A stretch of 11,387 bases of DNA. Origin: Mariprofundaceae bacterium (GTDB taxonomy: Bacteria > Pseudomonadota > Zetaproteobacteria > Mariprofundales > Mariprofundaceae). Below the pieces are notes generated by a model. It searched no databases and was not told the DNA's origin. It was given only the letters and a program-made list of their open reading frames with translations. Position numbers and translations under genes: made by a program. Shown piece by piece: positions 1 through 7,507 of the stretch; position 1 is the stretch's first letter, and every line of letters begins with the position of its first letter. The stretch lies in contig JAUZQS010000093.1 in assembly GCA_030950875.1 (NCBI GenBank), positions 1-11,387 on the forward strand. The letters run 5' to 3'.

Positions 1-597
1 GTGATTGCTGCAGGCTGTTTGATTGCGCAAGGTGTCCATATAGGCAAAGATTGTTTGTTGCATATGGGCGTTAAAGTATTGGCGGAGAGCCAGTTGCATG
101 ACAGGGTTATTTTACAAGCAGGTGCTGTGATTGGCTCGGATGGTTTTGGTTATGCTTGGAATGGTAAAGAGCATTTAAAAATTCCACAGGTAGGCAGGGT
201 TGTTTTGCATGATGACGTGGAAATTGGTGCCAACACTTGTATTGATCGAGGTGCTTTGGGTGATACAGTGATTCAGAAAGGTGTTAAATTGGATAATTTG
301 ATTCAAATTGGACATAATGTTGAAATTGGTGCCTTGACAGTGATGGCGAGTCAAGCTGGCATTGCAGGTTCTACAACGGTGGGTAAAGGTTGCCAAATTG
401 GTGGGCAGGCGGCAGCAGCGGGGCATTTGAATATTGGTGATGGTTGTCAGCTGGCGGCTCGAACGGGTGTAATAAGTAGTTTGGATGCTGGAGGCGTGTA
501 TGCGGGAATGCCTGCTATGCCACACCGCGCATGGTTGAAAACATCTGCTCTAATCATTCGACTGCCTGAAATTTGGAAAAAAATAAAAAGTATGTAA
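1..597 (+). CDS. lpxD: UDP-3-O-(3-hydroxyacyl)glucosamine N-acyltransferase LpxD, 3' part
   Basis: LpxD adds the second 3-hydroxyacyl chain, from acyl-ACP, to the 2-amino group of UDP-3-O-acyl-glucosamine in lipid A synthesis, in the cytoplasm. The reading frame is open at the window edge, so the 198 visible codons are the C-terminal part of a protein usually near 340 residues; the first GTG is probably not the start. The visible part is left-handed beta-helix hexapeptide repeats with the LpxD signatures GSDGFGYA (visible residues 45-52), KIPQVGRV (60-67), IDRGALGDT (81-89) and QIGHNVEIG (102-110). His105 of the visible part matches the catalytic histidine (E. coli His239). The N-terminal uridine-binding domain lies outside the window. 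The TAA stop (595-597) falls inside the left inverted end of an inserted repeat, so the extreme C-terminus (KKIKSM) may have been altered by that insertion. fabZ follows after 165 bp, an unusually wide gap for this operon. Confidence 0.95.
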   Translation: MIAAGCLIAQGVHIGKDCLLHMGVKVLAESQLHDRVILQAGAVIGSDGFGYAWNGKEHLKIPQVGRVVLHDDVEIGANTCIDRGALGDTVIQKGVKLDNLIQIGHNVEIGALTVMASQAGIAGSTTVGKGCQIGGQAAAAGHLNIGDGCQLAARTGVISSLDAGGVYAGMPAMPHRAWLKTSALIIRLPEIWKKIKSM

Positions 598-736
598 CTA
601 TTCAGCATGGTTACAAAACAAGATGTAGCTGTTCAGATCGCAGCTGATTTGCCCGAGTTCAAGGCGAAAAAGCGGAACGTACGTGAGTATTTTTCAACGC
701 TGATATCGTGTGAATCAGTGGCGAGCTGAATAGTTA
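595..736. repeat. Dispersed inverted-end repeat, copy 1 (lpxD-fabZ spacer)
   Basis: This non-coding repeat of about 142 bp is bounded by a perfect 12 bp inverted repeat, taactattcagc (595-606) and gctgaatagtta (725-736). Inside it is a second short inverted pair, ctgatt (644-649) and aatcag (713-718), with the palindrome acgtacgt (677-684) near the centre, so the unit can fold into an interrupted hairpin. A second copy lies at 8590-8742, about 90% identical by manual alignment (roughly 15 substitutions, plus a 1 bp and an 8 bp gap). It has no ORF of its own. The ends, the size and the two unrelated sites fit a MITE-like or intergenic-repeat family. I cannot name the family, and no target-site duplication is obvious. 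Confidence 0.8.
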
Positions 737-762
737 TAAAAACGTAAAGTAGGCGGGTTGTT

Positions 763-1209
763 ATGTCTGTTATAAATATCGATGAAATTATGAGTTTTTT
801 ACCACATAGGTTCCCTTTTTTATTGGTGGATAGAGTATTGTCCTTTGAAGAAGGTACTTCAATACGTGCATTGAAGAATGTTACGGTAAATGAGCCGCAC
901 TTTATGGGGCATTTCCCAGACTTTCCTGTTATGCCAGGGGTTTTGATTGTGGAAGCAATGGCCCAAGTGGGTGGAATACTGGCATTTCAGTCAGCACCAA
1001 AAGATCAGGAGTTTTTGGTATACTTTACAGGTATTGATGGTGTTCGGTTTCGCAAACCTGTTCGTCCGGGCGATCAACTTATTCTCGAATTGACATGTTT
1101 ACGTCGTCGTGGGCATATGTGGAAGTTCAAAGGCGAAGCTTTTGTTGATGGAGAGCTGGTTTGTTCGGGTACATTGATGGCAACCCTGATGCCAAAGGAT
1201 CAAGTATGA
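763..1209 (+). CDS. fabZ: 3-hydroxyacyl-ACP dehydratase FabZ
   Basis: FabZ dehydrates (3R)-hydroxyacyl-ACP to trans-2-enoyl-ACP in type II fatty acid synthesis. It competes with LpxA and LpxD for hydroxyacyl-ACP, which is why it commonly sits in the lpx operon. The 148-residue product is a normal-length hot-dog fold protein. [13 protein letters not shown] (residues 13-25) is the family N-terminal signature. The active-site segment [17 protein letters not shown] (43-59) carries His50, with Glu64 in the following helix (VEAMAQ); these match E. coli His54 and Glu68. The purine-rich aggcggg (751-757) lies six bases before the ATG. The gene starts 27 bp after the inserted repeat and overlaps lpxA by four bases (ATGA), so the two are translationally coupled. 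Confidence 0.97.
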   Translation: MSVINIDEIMSFLPHRFPFLLVDRVLSFEEGTSIRALKNVTVNEPHFMGHFPDFPVMPGVLIVEAMAQVGGILAFQSAPKDQEFLVYFTGIDGVRFRKPVRPGDQLILELTCLRRRGHMWKFKGEAFVDGELVCSGTLMATLMPKDQV

Positions 1210-2006
1210 GTGTTTCTATTCATCCTTCATCGGTCGTTTCAGATAAGGCTGAATTGGGTGAGGGCGTTTGTATTGGTCCTTTTTGTGTGGTTGATGAATA
1301 TGTTCGTGTGGGTGATGGAACGCAATTAATTTCTCATGTGGTTTTGAGTGGGCATACAACACTTGGTAAAAACAATCGCATTTTTCCATTTGCAAGTTTG
1401 GGGCATGAGCCACAAGACTTAAAATACCATGGCGAGCCTTCAGAAGTTGTAATCGGTGATAACAATACCATTCGTGAAAATGTAACCATTAATCCTGGCA
1501 CTGAGGGTGGCGGCATGATCACCCGTATAGGAAATAATAATTTATTGATGGCTTATTCGCATGTTGCCCATGACTGTTTGTTGGGCAATGATATTGTTAT
1601 GGCAAACTGTGCGACATTGGCAGGCCATGTATGTGTGGATGATGGCGCAATTATTGGTGGGATGTCTGCGATTCACCAATTTTTACGCATTGGCCGTTAC
1701 GCTATGATTGGTGGCATGAGTGGCATTGTGAAGGACGTGCCGCCGTTTTGTTTGACGGCGGGCGGTTATCGCCCTGGTTTGGCAGGTTTAAACCTTGTTG
1801 GTTTAAAGCGTCAGGGTTTAGGCTTGGAACGCGTTCGCATGCTTAAAGAGGTATACCGCATACTTTTGCAAAGTAATGATAGTTTGGATCAGCGTTTGGC
1901 AGAAGCCAAGGTATTGGCAGAAGGAGATGGCTTGGCTGAGCATTTGGTGGCGTTTGTGAGCACATCCAAAAAAGGTTTGACTGTCCACCGTAGAGAGCAG
2001 TCGTAG
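1206..2006 (+). CDS. lpxA: UDP-N-acetylglucosamine O-acyltransferase LpxA
   Basis: LpxA performs the first step of lipid A synthesis, moving a 3-hydroxyacyl chain from ACP to the 3-position of UDP-GlcNAc. The ATG at 1206 overlaps the fabZ stop and has aaagga (1194-1199) six bases upstream. An in-frame ATG at 1161 would add 15 residues that merely read fabZ out of frame, so it is not used. The 266-residue protein (E. coli 262) is a hexapeptide-repeat beta helix followed by a helical tail from about residue 195. [16 protein letters not shown] (76-91) and SHVAHDC (118-124) are family signatures; His122 corresponds to catalytic E. coli His125. Gly170 aligns with E. coli Gly173, the acyl-chain ruler, which in E. 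coli goes with C14 selection; C14 use here is an inference. GLKRQG (199-204) matches the conserved GLKRRG. Confidence 0.96.
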   Translation: MSVSIHPSSVVSDKAELGEGVCIGPFCVVDEYVRVGDGTQLISHVVLSGHTTLGKNNRIFPFASLGHEPQDLKYHGEPSEVVIGDNNTIRENVTINPGTEGGGMITRIGNNNLLMAYSHVAHDCLLGNDIVMANCATLAGHVCVDDGAIIGGMSAIHQFLRIGRYAMIGGMSGIVKDVPPFCLTAGGYRPGLAGLNLVGLKRQGLGLERVRMLKEVYRILLQSNDSLDQRLAEAKVLAEGDGLAEHLVAFVSTSKKGLTVHRREQS

Positions 2007-2031
2007 GCCTTGTTAGGTTTAGGTTAAATGT

Positions 2032-2853
2032 ATGTCTAAAAAAATTGGCTTGATTGCGGGTTATGGCGAATTTCCGCTTGAATTGACGCGGTCATTGAAT
2101 GATAAAGGCTTCGAAGTGCATGTGGTTGCTGCACGAGAGGAAACTTCGCCTGAAATTGAACAGCTTGCAGCATCGGTTTGTTGGTTACATGTTGGAAAAA
2201 TCGGTGGCATGATCAAAGCTTTTCAAGCGGTTGATGTTAAACAAGTGGTGATGGCTGGAAAAGTTCAGAAACTACACTTATTCCGAAATTTTCGGCCTGA
2301 TTTTGTGGCGGTAAAAGCCTTGTTAAGTCTTTCGGATCGCCGTGACGATTCGATCATGTTGAAAATCACCCAGCTTTTATCTGATGCTGGCATTACAGTA
2401 TTATCGCAAGTGGCGTATGCAGGTCAGATGATTGCACAAGAAGGCTTGCTGTTTGGCGTACAGCCGTCAAAGCAACAAATACAAGATATGCATTTTGGCG
2501 CTATACAGGCCAGTGGTATTGCCGCCTTGGATATTGGGCAGACTGTGGTTGTGCAAGAGGGTGCGGTATTGGCTGTGGAAGCCATTGAAGGTACGGATGA
2601 AGCTATAAAACGTGGTGGAAGTCTTGGTAATGGTAAGGCTATGGTGGTGAAAGTTGCAAAGCCAAACCAAGATTTGCGTTTTGATGTACCAGCTATCGGC
2701 CCTGATACGTTGCATACCATGCATGCGGCTGGCTGCAAGGCTTTGGCTGTAGAAGCTGGTTGTACATTATTGATCGAGCGTGCCCAACTAGGAGCCTTGG
2801 CTAAGAAATATGGTCTGTGTATTTTTGGAATAGCGGTTGAACACCAAGTCTAA
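2032..2853 (+). CDS. lpxI: UDP-2,3-diacylglucosamine diphosphatase LpxI
   Basis: LpxI hydrolyses UDP-2,3-diacylglucosamine to lipid X (2,3-diacylglucosamine 1-phosphate) and UMP, attacking the alpha phosphate. It replaces the unrelated LpxH in many bacteria outside the beta and gamma groups. The 273-residue product (Caulobacter LpxI is about 280) shows the family pattern: N-terminal KIGLIAGYGEFPLEL (4-18), VGKIGGMIKAF (54-64), VVMAGKVQKL (72-81), LSDRRDDSIML (100-110), VAIEGTDEAIKRGG-like EAIEGTDEAIKRGG (183-196), and RFDVPAIGPDT (216-226). Asp218 in that last motif is probably the catalytic aspartate known from Caulobacter, though I matched it by motif only. The start has agg (2021-2023) eight bases upstream and lies 25 bp after lpxA. 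The 3' end overlaps lpxB by 17 bp, so product and next enzyme are made from coupled cistrons. Confidence 0.93.
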   Translation: MSKKIGLIAGYGEFPLELTRSLNDKGFEVHVVAAREETSPEIEQLAASVCWLHVGKIGGMIKAFQAVDVKQVVMAGKVQKLHLFRNFRPDFVAVKALLSLSDRRDDSIMLKITQLLSDAGITVLSQVAYAGQMIAQEGLLFGVQPSKQQIQDMHFGAIQASGIAALDIGQTVVVQEGAVLAVEAIEGTDEAIKRGGSLGNGKAMVVKVAKPNQDLRFDVPAIGPDTLHTMHAAGCKALAVEAGCTLLIERAQLGALAKKYGLCIFGIAVEHQV

Positions 2854-3988
2854 AACCATCGATGTTTTTATCAGTGCCGGTGAAGCATCGGGTGATATGC
2901 ATGCTGCAGGTGTTATCAAGGCTCTAAAAAAACAATATAAAGATGTTTCTGTGGCTGCTATAGCTGGCCCAGCCATGCGAGAGGCTGGTTGCGAAGTGTT
3001 ATGCCCCATGGAATCGTTGAATGTGATGGGTATTGGCGATGTTTTAAAATCGTTGCCGCGTATACACCGTATTGGCAGGGATATATGTGATTGGGCTGAA
3101 CAGACGAGACCTGATGTGGCTATTTTAGTGGATTTTGCAGGCTTTAATATGCGTTTGGGTGAGAAATTACGTCAGTTGGGTATCCCCGTCCTTTATTATA
3201 TTGCACCTAAATTGTGGGCATGGGGTCATTGGCGTGTAAAGCGTTTGCAGCGAGCCCAGGACTGTGTGGCGTGTATTTTGCCTTTTGAAGAAAAATGGTT
3301 TTCTGATAAGGGAATTAAAGCTTATTATGTTGGTAACCCGAGTGCTTTTGGGTGTGGTGATGGCTGGAGCCAAGAGGCGTTAAAAAAACGCTTGGATATA
3401 GCGCCGAGCACACCTTTACTGGCTTTATTACCAGGTAGCCGGCGCAGTGAATTGGCGATACATGCGGGTTTGTTGGCGGAAGCTTATTTGAAAATTAGAG
3501 TGCAGCTTCCAGAGCTGAAAGCTGTAACTACACGTGCGCCAGGGGTGAGCGACCAACAACTTAAACCCTTATTGGATGCGGGGATTCAAGTATTGGAACG
3601 TTTGGAAGCTGGCTATGCCCTACGTGCTGATGCCGCGATTGCAGTTTCTGGTACTGCAACATTAGAATTAGCATTGTGGAATGTGCCTACTGTATTGGTG
3701 TATAAAAGCTCACCATTCACTATTTGGTTGGCTCGTAAGCTGGTGGGGACGAGATGTGCGGGTTTAGCCAATATTTTATTGGATGATAAACCGGTCATGC
3801 CTGAATTGATTCAAGAACAGGTCACCTTGGATGCAATGCTTAAAGAAGTGTTACCTCTATTGAAGAAAGAGGAAGCAGCTATGCTGCAAAAATCTTCATT
3901 TGATGTTCTTCGGCAACGTTTTGGAGATAAAAACCCCAGTGAGTCTGTAGCGAAAATGGCACTTGAGATGGTCAGCGAAAGGGTTTAA
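2837..3988 (+). CDS. lpxB: Lipid-A-disaccharide synthase LpxB
   Basis: LpxB, a GT19 glycosyltransferase at the inner membrane, joins lipid X (made by LpxI) to UDP-2,3-diacylglucosamine, giving the tetraacyl disaccharide 1-phosphate. The 383-residue product has VFISAGEASGDMH (10-22), MGIGDVL (64-70), ILVDFAGFNMRL (96-107, Asp99), YYIAPKLWAW (120-129), LLPGSRRSEL (197-206), SGTATLE (271-277) and MPELIQ (321-326), all LpxB hallmarks. The start is TTG at 2837, inside lpxI; no better ATG or GTG lies between it and the SAGEASGD motif, and a short GGA (2827-2829) sits upstream. One oddity: the segment usually VGHP in this family reads VGNP here (Asn167), although the rest looks intact. The stop lies six bases from a large foldback repeat, which is also the end of the operon; the next gene is convergent. 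Confidence 0.95.
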   Translation: MNTKSKTIDVFISAGEASGDMHAAGVIKALKKQYKDVSVAAIAGPAMREAGCEVLCPMESLNVMGIGDVLKSLPRIHRIGRDICDWAEQTRPDVAILVDFAGFNMRLGEKLRQLGIPVLYYIAPKLWAWGHWRVKRLQRAQDCVACILPFEEKWFSDKGIKAYYVGNPSAFGCGDGWSQEALKKRLDIAPSTPLLALLPGSRRSELAIHAGLLAEAYLKIRVQLPELKAVTTRAPGVSDQQLKPLLDAGIQVLERLEAGYALRADAAIAVSGTATLELALWNVPTVLVYKSSPFTIWLARKLVGTRCAGLANILLDDKPVMPELIQEQVTLDAMLKEVLPLLKKEEAAMLQKSSFDVLRQRFGDKNPSESVAKMALEMVSERV

Positions 3989-3994
3989 TGAAGG

Positions 3995-4155
3995 GAGCCA
4001 CTTGCAAAACTCTGGGTGGATGAGTGGCAATCCCACTTCGAGTGCAATTTTAGGCTGGAATGAGGGGCATGGTGGTTCCATGCATCGAAATTCTAGCCTG
4101 AAAATGCGCCAGAGTAGGGAAGTCAATCGCCGCTCATGCGTTTTGCAAGTGGCTC
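3995..4155. repeat. 161 bp foldback element with perfect 16 bp inverted ends
   Basis: The ends gagccacttgcaaaac (3995-4010) and gttttgcaagtggctc (4140-4155) are exact reverse complements. Nested inside are atgag (4020-4024)/ctcat (4133-4137), a hairpin agtgg/ccact (4023-4027/4032-4036), a long stem between 4046-4061 and 4089-4105 with one bulge and one wobble, and at its tip gcatgg (4067-4072)/ccatgc (4078-4083) with a 5-base loop. The whole element therefore folds into a branched structure. It fills the gap between convergent lpxB and the pilT-like gene, ending 6 bases from each stop codon. The sequence aagg occurs just outside both ends (3991-3994 and 4157-4160), offset by one base on the right. 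It has no coding capacity. It could be a MITE mobilised by a transposase elsewhere, or a structured bidirectional transcription barrier; no T-run follows either arm. Confidence 0.8.
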
Positions 4156-4161
4156 AAAGGT

Positions 4162-5259
4162 TTATTCGCGCCCCATACGCATCGCAAAGTCTTCTCTATA
4201 TACTGAGTTGGCGAAGCCTTCTTCATATTTAATACGATCATTTTCAATGAGCTGTTGCAAGTGTTGATCAAAGGTTTGACTGCCATAAAGAGAGCTTCCT
4301 TCTTCCATTGCCTTGGGAATTTCTCTCCAGCGATTTGTATCTAAAATAAAATGTCTGATAACGGAGTTGCAAACCATAATTTCGACTGCAGCAATACGCC
4401 CTTTGCCCGATTTCAGTGGAATGAGTTTTTGTACGATAATAGCCCGTAGATTTTCAGATAGGCGCTCACGAATGGCACCTTGTTCATCCAACCCAAATGC
4501 AGACATCATGCGTTGCATGGTTCCGATAGCTGTTGTTGCATGAACAGTTGCCATAACAAGGTGGCCTGTTTCTGAGGCCTGCAGAGCCAATTGAATAACC
4601 TCTCGGTCCCGTGCCTCGCCGGCAACAATGACATCTGGAGCTTCACGAAGTGCATCTGTGAGACCTTGCGAGTAGTTTTCAACGTCGCTACCTAGCTGAC
4701 GTTGGCAGACAGTGCCCTTATGCACTGTTTTATAGTTGAATTCTATGGGGTCTTCGATCGTTATGACATGCACGGGTTTATTCATAATCATATGGTTAAT
4801 CATAGCGGCCATAGTGGTGCTTTTTCCTGAGCCTGTGGCTCCAGCCATTAAAATTAAACCATTGCGTGTGTTGTTGCACAAGTCGCAAATAACAGGGGGT
4901 AGGTGTAGGGCATCAAAGGTGGGAATTTCTTGTGGAATAATACGTGCAATAATACCAAAGTTATCATGGGTGCGCATGATATGAACTCGGAAGTGGGCAA
5001 CCTTCTCTAAGGAATATTGAAAATCTTCGCTTTGAATGGATTTAATATCAATATTACGGGGTACTTGTCGTATCAGGTGCTGTATCATCTCTTTGATAAG
5101 AGGTTGTTCTGGAGGCGAGACCTTATCAGGGGAAATTGTTACAACGGCACCATCAATACGCATGCGAACGCGGTCACCTGTACGAATCATTAAGTCAGAT
5201 GCTTTGTGTTTGTGTGATGCCAATAATAGGTCATCAATCATGTGCCAATCATTAGCCAT
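4162..5259 (-). CDS. PilT/PilU-family ATPase, divergent third paralogue
   Basis: This 365-residue protein belongs to the type IV pilus retraction ATPase family (secretion-type AAA+ hexamers that power pilus disassembly at the inner membrane). Motifs in order are ASDLMIRTGD (20-29) in the N-terminal PAS-like domain, Walker A GATGSGKST (140-148), Asp box ITIEDPIEF (166-174), Walker B PDVIVAGE (208-215) and His box TGHLVMATVH (231-240). It is therefore probably an active ATPase. It departs from canonical PilT where the retraction motif AIRNLIRE should be: the segment reads NSVIRHFILDTNRW (298-311). It keeps a MQTFD-like SQTFDQHLQQL (327-337) near the C-terminus. The ATG shares one base with the stop of the upstream pilU-like gene (TAATG), so translation is coupled; no strong Shine-Dalgarno is visible (a ggggat about 12 bases upstream is the best). 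Its role may be a PilT variant, a PilU-like accessory, or a regulator; sequence alone does not decide. Confidence 0.88.
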   Translation of the reverse strand: MANDWHMIDDLLLASHKHKASDLMIRTGDRVRMRIDGAVVTISPDKVSPPEQPLIKEMIQHLIRQVPRNIDIKSIQSEDFQYSLEKVAHFRVHIMRTHDNFGIIARIIPQEIPTFDALHLPPVICDLCNNTRNGLILMAGATGSGKSTTMAAMINHMIMNKPVHVITIEDPIEFNYKTVHKGTVCQRQLGSDVENYSQGLTDALREAPDVIVAGEARDREVIQLALQASETGHLVMATVHATTAIGTMQRMMSAFGLDEQGAIRERLSENLRAIIVQKLIPLKSGKGRIAAVEIMVCNSVIRHFILDTNRWREIPKAMEEGSSLYGSQTFDQHLQQLIENDRIKYEEGFANSVYREDFAMRMGRE

Positions 5260-6413
5260 TATATTTTTAAATCCCCAGATGAGCTAGCCGAAAGCTCATC
5301 AATGTTACCACCCTTGCTATCGCCCCCTTCCAGTTTGGTCATTTTTATTTTTAGACGCAAATCATTAATTGCATCAGCATGTACCAAAGCTTCACCTTCG
5401 CTAATAAAGCCATCTTTCCATAGCTGAAGTAGGCATTGATCAAAGGTTTGCATATGATAGTTTTTACCGTTGGCCATAGACTCTTTGATTTCAGTAATAT
5501 TCCATTTTTCAATCAAATCAGAGATACGCGGTGTATTCATTAGAATTTCGATAGCTACTTTGCGCCCACCATCTTGTGTTTTTACCAAACGCTGTGATAA
5601 AATAGCTTTCATATTCATGGCTAAATTTAGACGTACTTGTGGATGCATTTCCTCTGGGAAAAAGTTTAATACACGTTCCAATGCTTGATTGGCATTATTG
5701 GCATGCAATGTCGCCATGCAAAGATGTCCTGTTTCAGCAAATTCAAGAGCATGCTCCATTGTTTCACGGTCACGAATTTCACCTATTAGAATAACATCGG
5801 GAGCTTGTCGTAAGGTGTTTTTCAAAGCGGCTTTGAAGGTTTCTGTATCTGTACCTACTTCCCGTTGAGTAATAACACTTTTTCTGTGTTGATGAATAAA
5901 TTCAATAGGATCTTCAATGGTGATGATATGACCTGCTTGATTACGGTTGCGATGGTCAATCATGGTTGCCAGTGATGTTGATTTGCCTGAGCCTGATGCC
6001 CCGACCATAATAACTAGACCACGTTTGGCCATAGAAACTTCCTTGAATATATCAGGTAATCCCAGTTCATCAATAGTGGGGACTTCTGTCGTTATTTTAC
6101 GGATAACCATACCGACATCGCCACGTTGTCGAAAAATATTAACACGGAAGCGGCCCATGCCTTCGTAGGAAAGAGCAAGGTTCATTTCCATATCGGTGGC
6201 AAAAGCAACACGCTGTTTTTCACTCATAGAAGAATTAGCCAATTGCTCGGTTTGAACTGAGTTTAACGGGGCTTGCTTTAAAGGAATAATAGCGCCATTG
6301 ATTCGATAGGATGGCGGCATGCCTGATGTGATATATAAATCAGATGCATCTTGTTTAACCATGACCATCAATAATTGTCGAATGGAAAGCTTTTGAGGTT
6401 CGTTAGCACTCAT
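5259..6413 (-). CDS. pilU: Type IV pilus accessory retraction ATPase, PilU-like
   Basis: PilU works with PilT as an accessory retraction motor and cannot usually drive retraction alone. This 384-residue product matches PilU in length and in its C-terminal half: LMNTPRISDLIEKW (291-304) instead of AIRNLIRE, then MQTFDQCLLQL (321-331) and HADAINDLRLKIKM (345-358), a stretch characteristic of PilU. ATPase motifs are Walker A GASGSGKST (138-146), Asp box ITIEDPIEF (164-172), Walker B PDVILIGE (205-212) and His box TGHLCMATLH (228-237). A low-complexity tail (359-384) rich in Gly, Ser and acidic residues follows. A strong Shine-Dalgarno (AGGAG on the minus strand, 6424-6428) lies about ten bases before the ATG. 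It begins 33 bp after pilT and overlaps the next gene by one base, indicating one transcription unit. Distinction from PilT rests on the C-terminal motifs only. Confidence 0.9.
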   Translation of the reverse strand: MSANEPQKLSIRQLLMVMVKQDASDLYITSGMPPSYRINGAIIPLKQAPLNSVQTEQLANSSMSEKQRVAFATDMEMNLALSYEGMGRFRVNIFRQRGDVGMVIRKITTEVPTIDELGLPDIFKEVSMAKRGLVIMVGASGSGKSTSLATMIDHRNRNQAGHIITIEDPIEFIHQHRKSVITQREVGTDTETFKAALKNTLRQAPDVILIGEIRDRETMEHALEFAETGHLCMATLHANNANQALERVLNFFPEEMHPQVRLNLAMNMKAILSQRLVKTQDGGRKVAIEILMNTPRISDLIEKWNITEIKESMANGKNYHMQTFDQCLLQLWKDGFISEGEALVHADAINDLRLKIKMTKLEGGDSKGGNIDELSASSSGDLKI

Positions 6414-6446
6414 AGTGTTTAATCTCCTGAAACAGTATCGTTCATA

Positions 6447-7490
6447 TTAGCCGCCAAATAATTTTTTATTTTGGCATTTTTCCAGTGCAGCTTGCTGGGT
6501 AATTTTGCGACTTTTAACCAGTTGTTGAAGGTTCATGTCCAGTGTTTGCATGCCTTCACGTTGCCCCGTTTGCAACACAGATACCATTTGTGGTATTTTA
6601 TTTTCTCGAATTAAATTTCGAATCGCGGGTGTGCCTAACATAATTTCATGGGCAGCCACTCGTCCAGTTCCATCGGCTGTTTTCATTAATGTTTGTGAAA
6701 TAACAGCGCGAAGAGATTCGGAAAGCATGGCTCGAACCATTTCTTTTTCAGCAGCTGGAAATACGTCAATAATTCGGTCAATGGTTTTAGGTGCTGATGA
6801 GGTATGCAACGTTCCGAAAACCATATGGCCTGTTTCTGCCGCAGTTAATGCTAGGCTGATGGTTTCTAAATCGCGCATTTCGCCCACCAGAATAACATCA
6901 GGATCTTCACGCAAGGCACTTTTGAGTGCATTGGCAAACGAATGGGTATGCGGGCCTTTTTCACGTTGTGAAATAAGACAGCTTTTTGATTGATGTACAA
7001 ATTCAATGGGATCTTCAATGGTAATGATATGACCTTTTTCATTTTCGTTGCGGTAATCCATCATGGCGGCAAGCGTGGTAGATTTACCTGACCCTGTTGG
7101 ACCAGTCACCAAACAAATTCCGCGTGGCATCATGGCAATCGCTTGGAAAATTTCGGGGCACTTTAATTGATCTAAGGTGAATACTTCAGTGGGAATAACA
7201 CGGAATACTGCGCTCATGCCATTATTTTGTTTAAATACATTTACACGAAAACGGGCAATATCGCCAAGAGCAAAAGAAAAATCCAGTTCCAAATGCTCTT
7301 CAAACATTTTTCGCTGAGTGTCATTCATAATATCATAGATCATGGCCTGTACAACACGATCTTCCAATGCTGGCATCTTAATACGTGTCATATCGCCATA
7401 AATACGAATCATCGGAGGCTCACCAGAAGCAAGGTGTAAATCGGAAGCACTATTTTTTACGGTAAAAGCAAGTAACTCTGAAACATCCAT
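6447..7490 (-). CDS. pilT: Type IV pilus retraction ATPase PilT
   Basis: PilT is the hexameric cytoplasmic motor that depolymerises pilin fibres, driving twitching motility, DNA uptake and surface sensing. The 347-residue product is the family's normal length and has all canonical motifs: ASDLHLASGEPP (15-26), Walker A GPTGSGKST (130-138), Asp box ITIEDPIEF (156-164), Walker B PDVILVGE (197-204), His box TGHMVFGTLHTSSA (220-233), and the retraction-essential AIRNLIRE (289-296), which the two downstream paralogues lack. MQTLDMNLQQL (314-324) closes the C-terminal domain. The start has AGGA on the minus strand (7500-7503) nine bases upstream. It is the first gene of a three-gene unit and lies 45 bp after apbE, from which it is separated by a probable terminator hairpin. 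No other pilus genes are in view, so pilus assembly must be encoded elsewhere. Confidence 0.96.
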   Translation of the reverse strand: MDVSELLAFTVKNSASDLHLASGEPPMIRIYGDMTRIKMPALEDRVVQAMIYDIMNDTQRKMFEEHLELDFSFALGDIARFRVNVFKQNNGMSAVFRVIPTEVFTLDQLKCPEIFQAIAMMPRGICLVTGPTGSGKSTTLAAMMDYRNENEKGHIITIEDPIEFVHQSKSCLISQREKGPHTHSFANALKSALREDPDVILVGEMRDLETISLALTAAETGHMVFGTLHTSSAPKTIDRIIDVFPAAEKEMVRAMLSESLRAVISQTLMKTADGTGRVAAHEIMLGTPAIRNLIRENKIPQMVSVLQTGQREGMQTLDMNLQQLVKSRKITQQAALEKCQNKKLFGG

Positions 7491-7507
7491 ATTGATACGT
7501 CCTGTTG

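Noticed and set aside
1161-1205. Upstream in-frame ATG extending LpxA by 15 residues
   Set aside because: The extension lies inside fabZ in another frame and does not resemble LpxA; the ATG at 1206 has its own ribosome site and the classic ATGA overlap.
3995-4155. CRISPR, tRNA or riboswitch interpretation of the structured repeats
   Set aside because: There are no spaced direct repeats, no cloverleaf with a CCA-type acceptor stem, and no match to a riboswitch I know; the inverted ends point to a MITE-like or intergenic repeat.
3990-4232. Plus-strand open frames across the foldback element
   Set aside because: They cross a structured repeat and run antisense into the pilT-like gene, with no ribosome site or protein-like composition.
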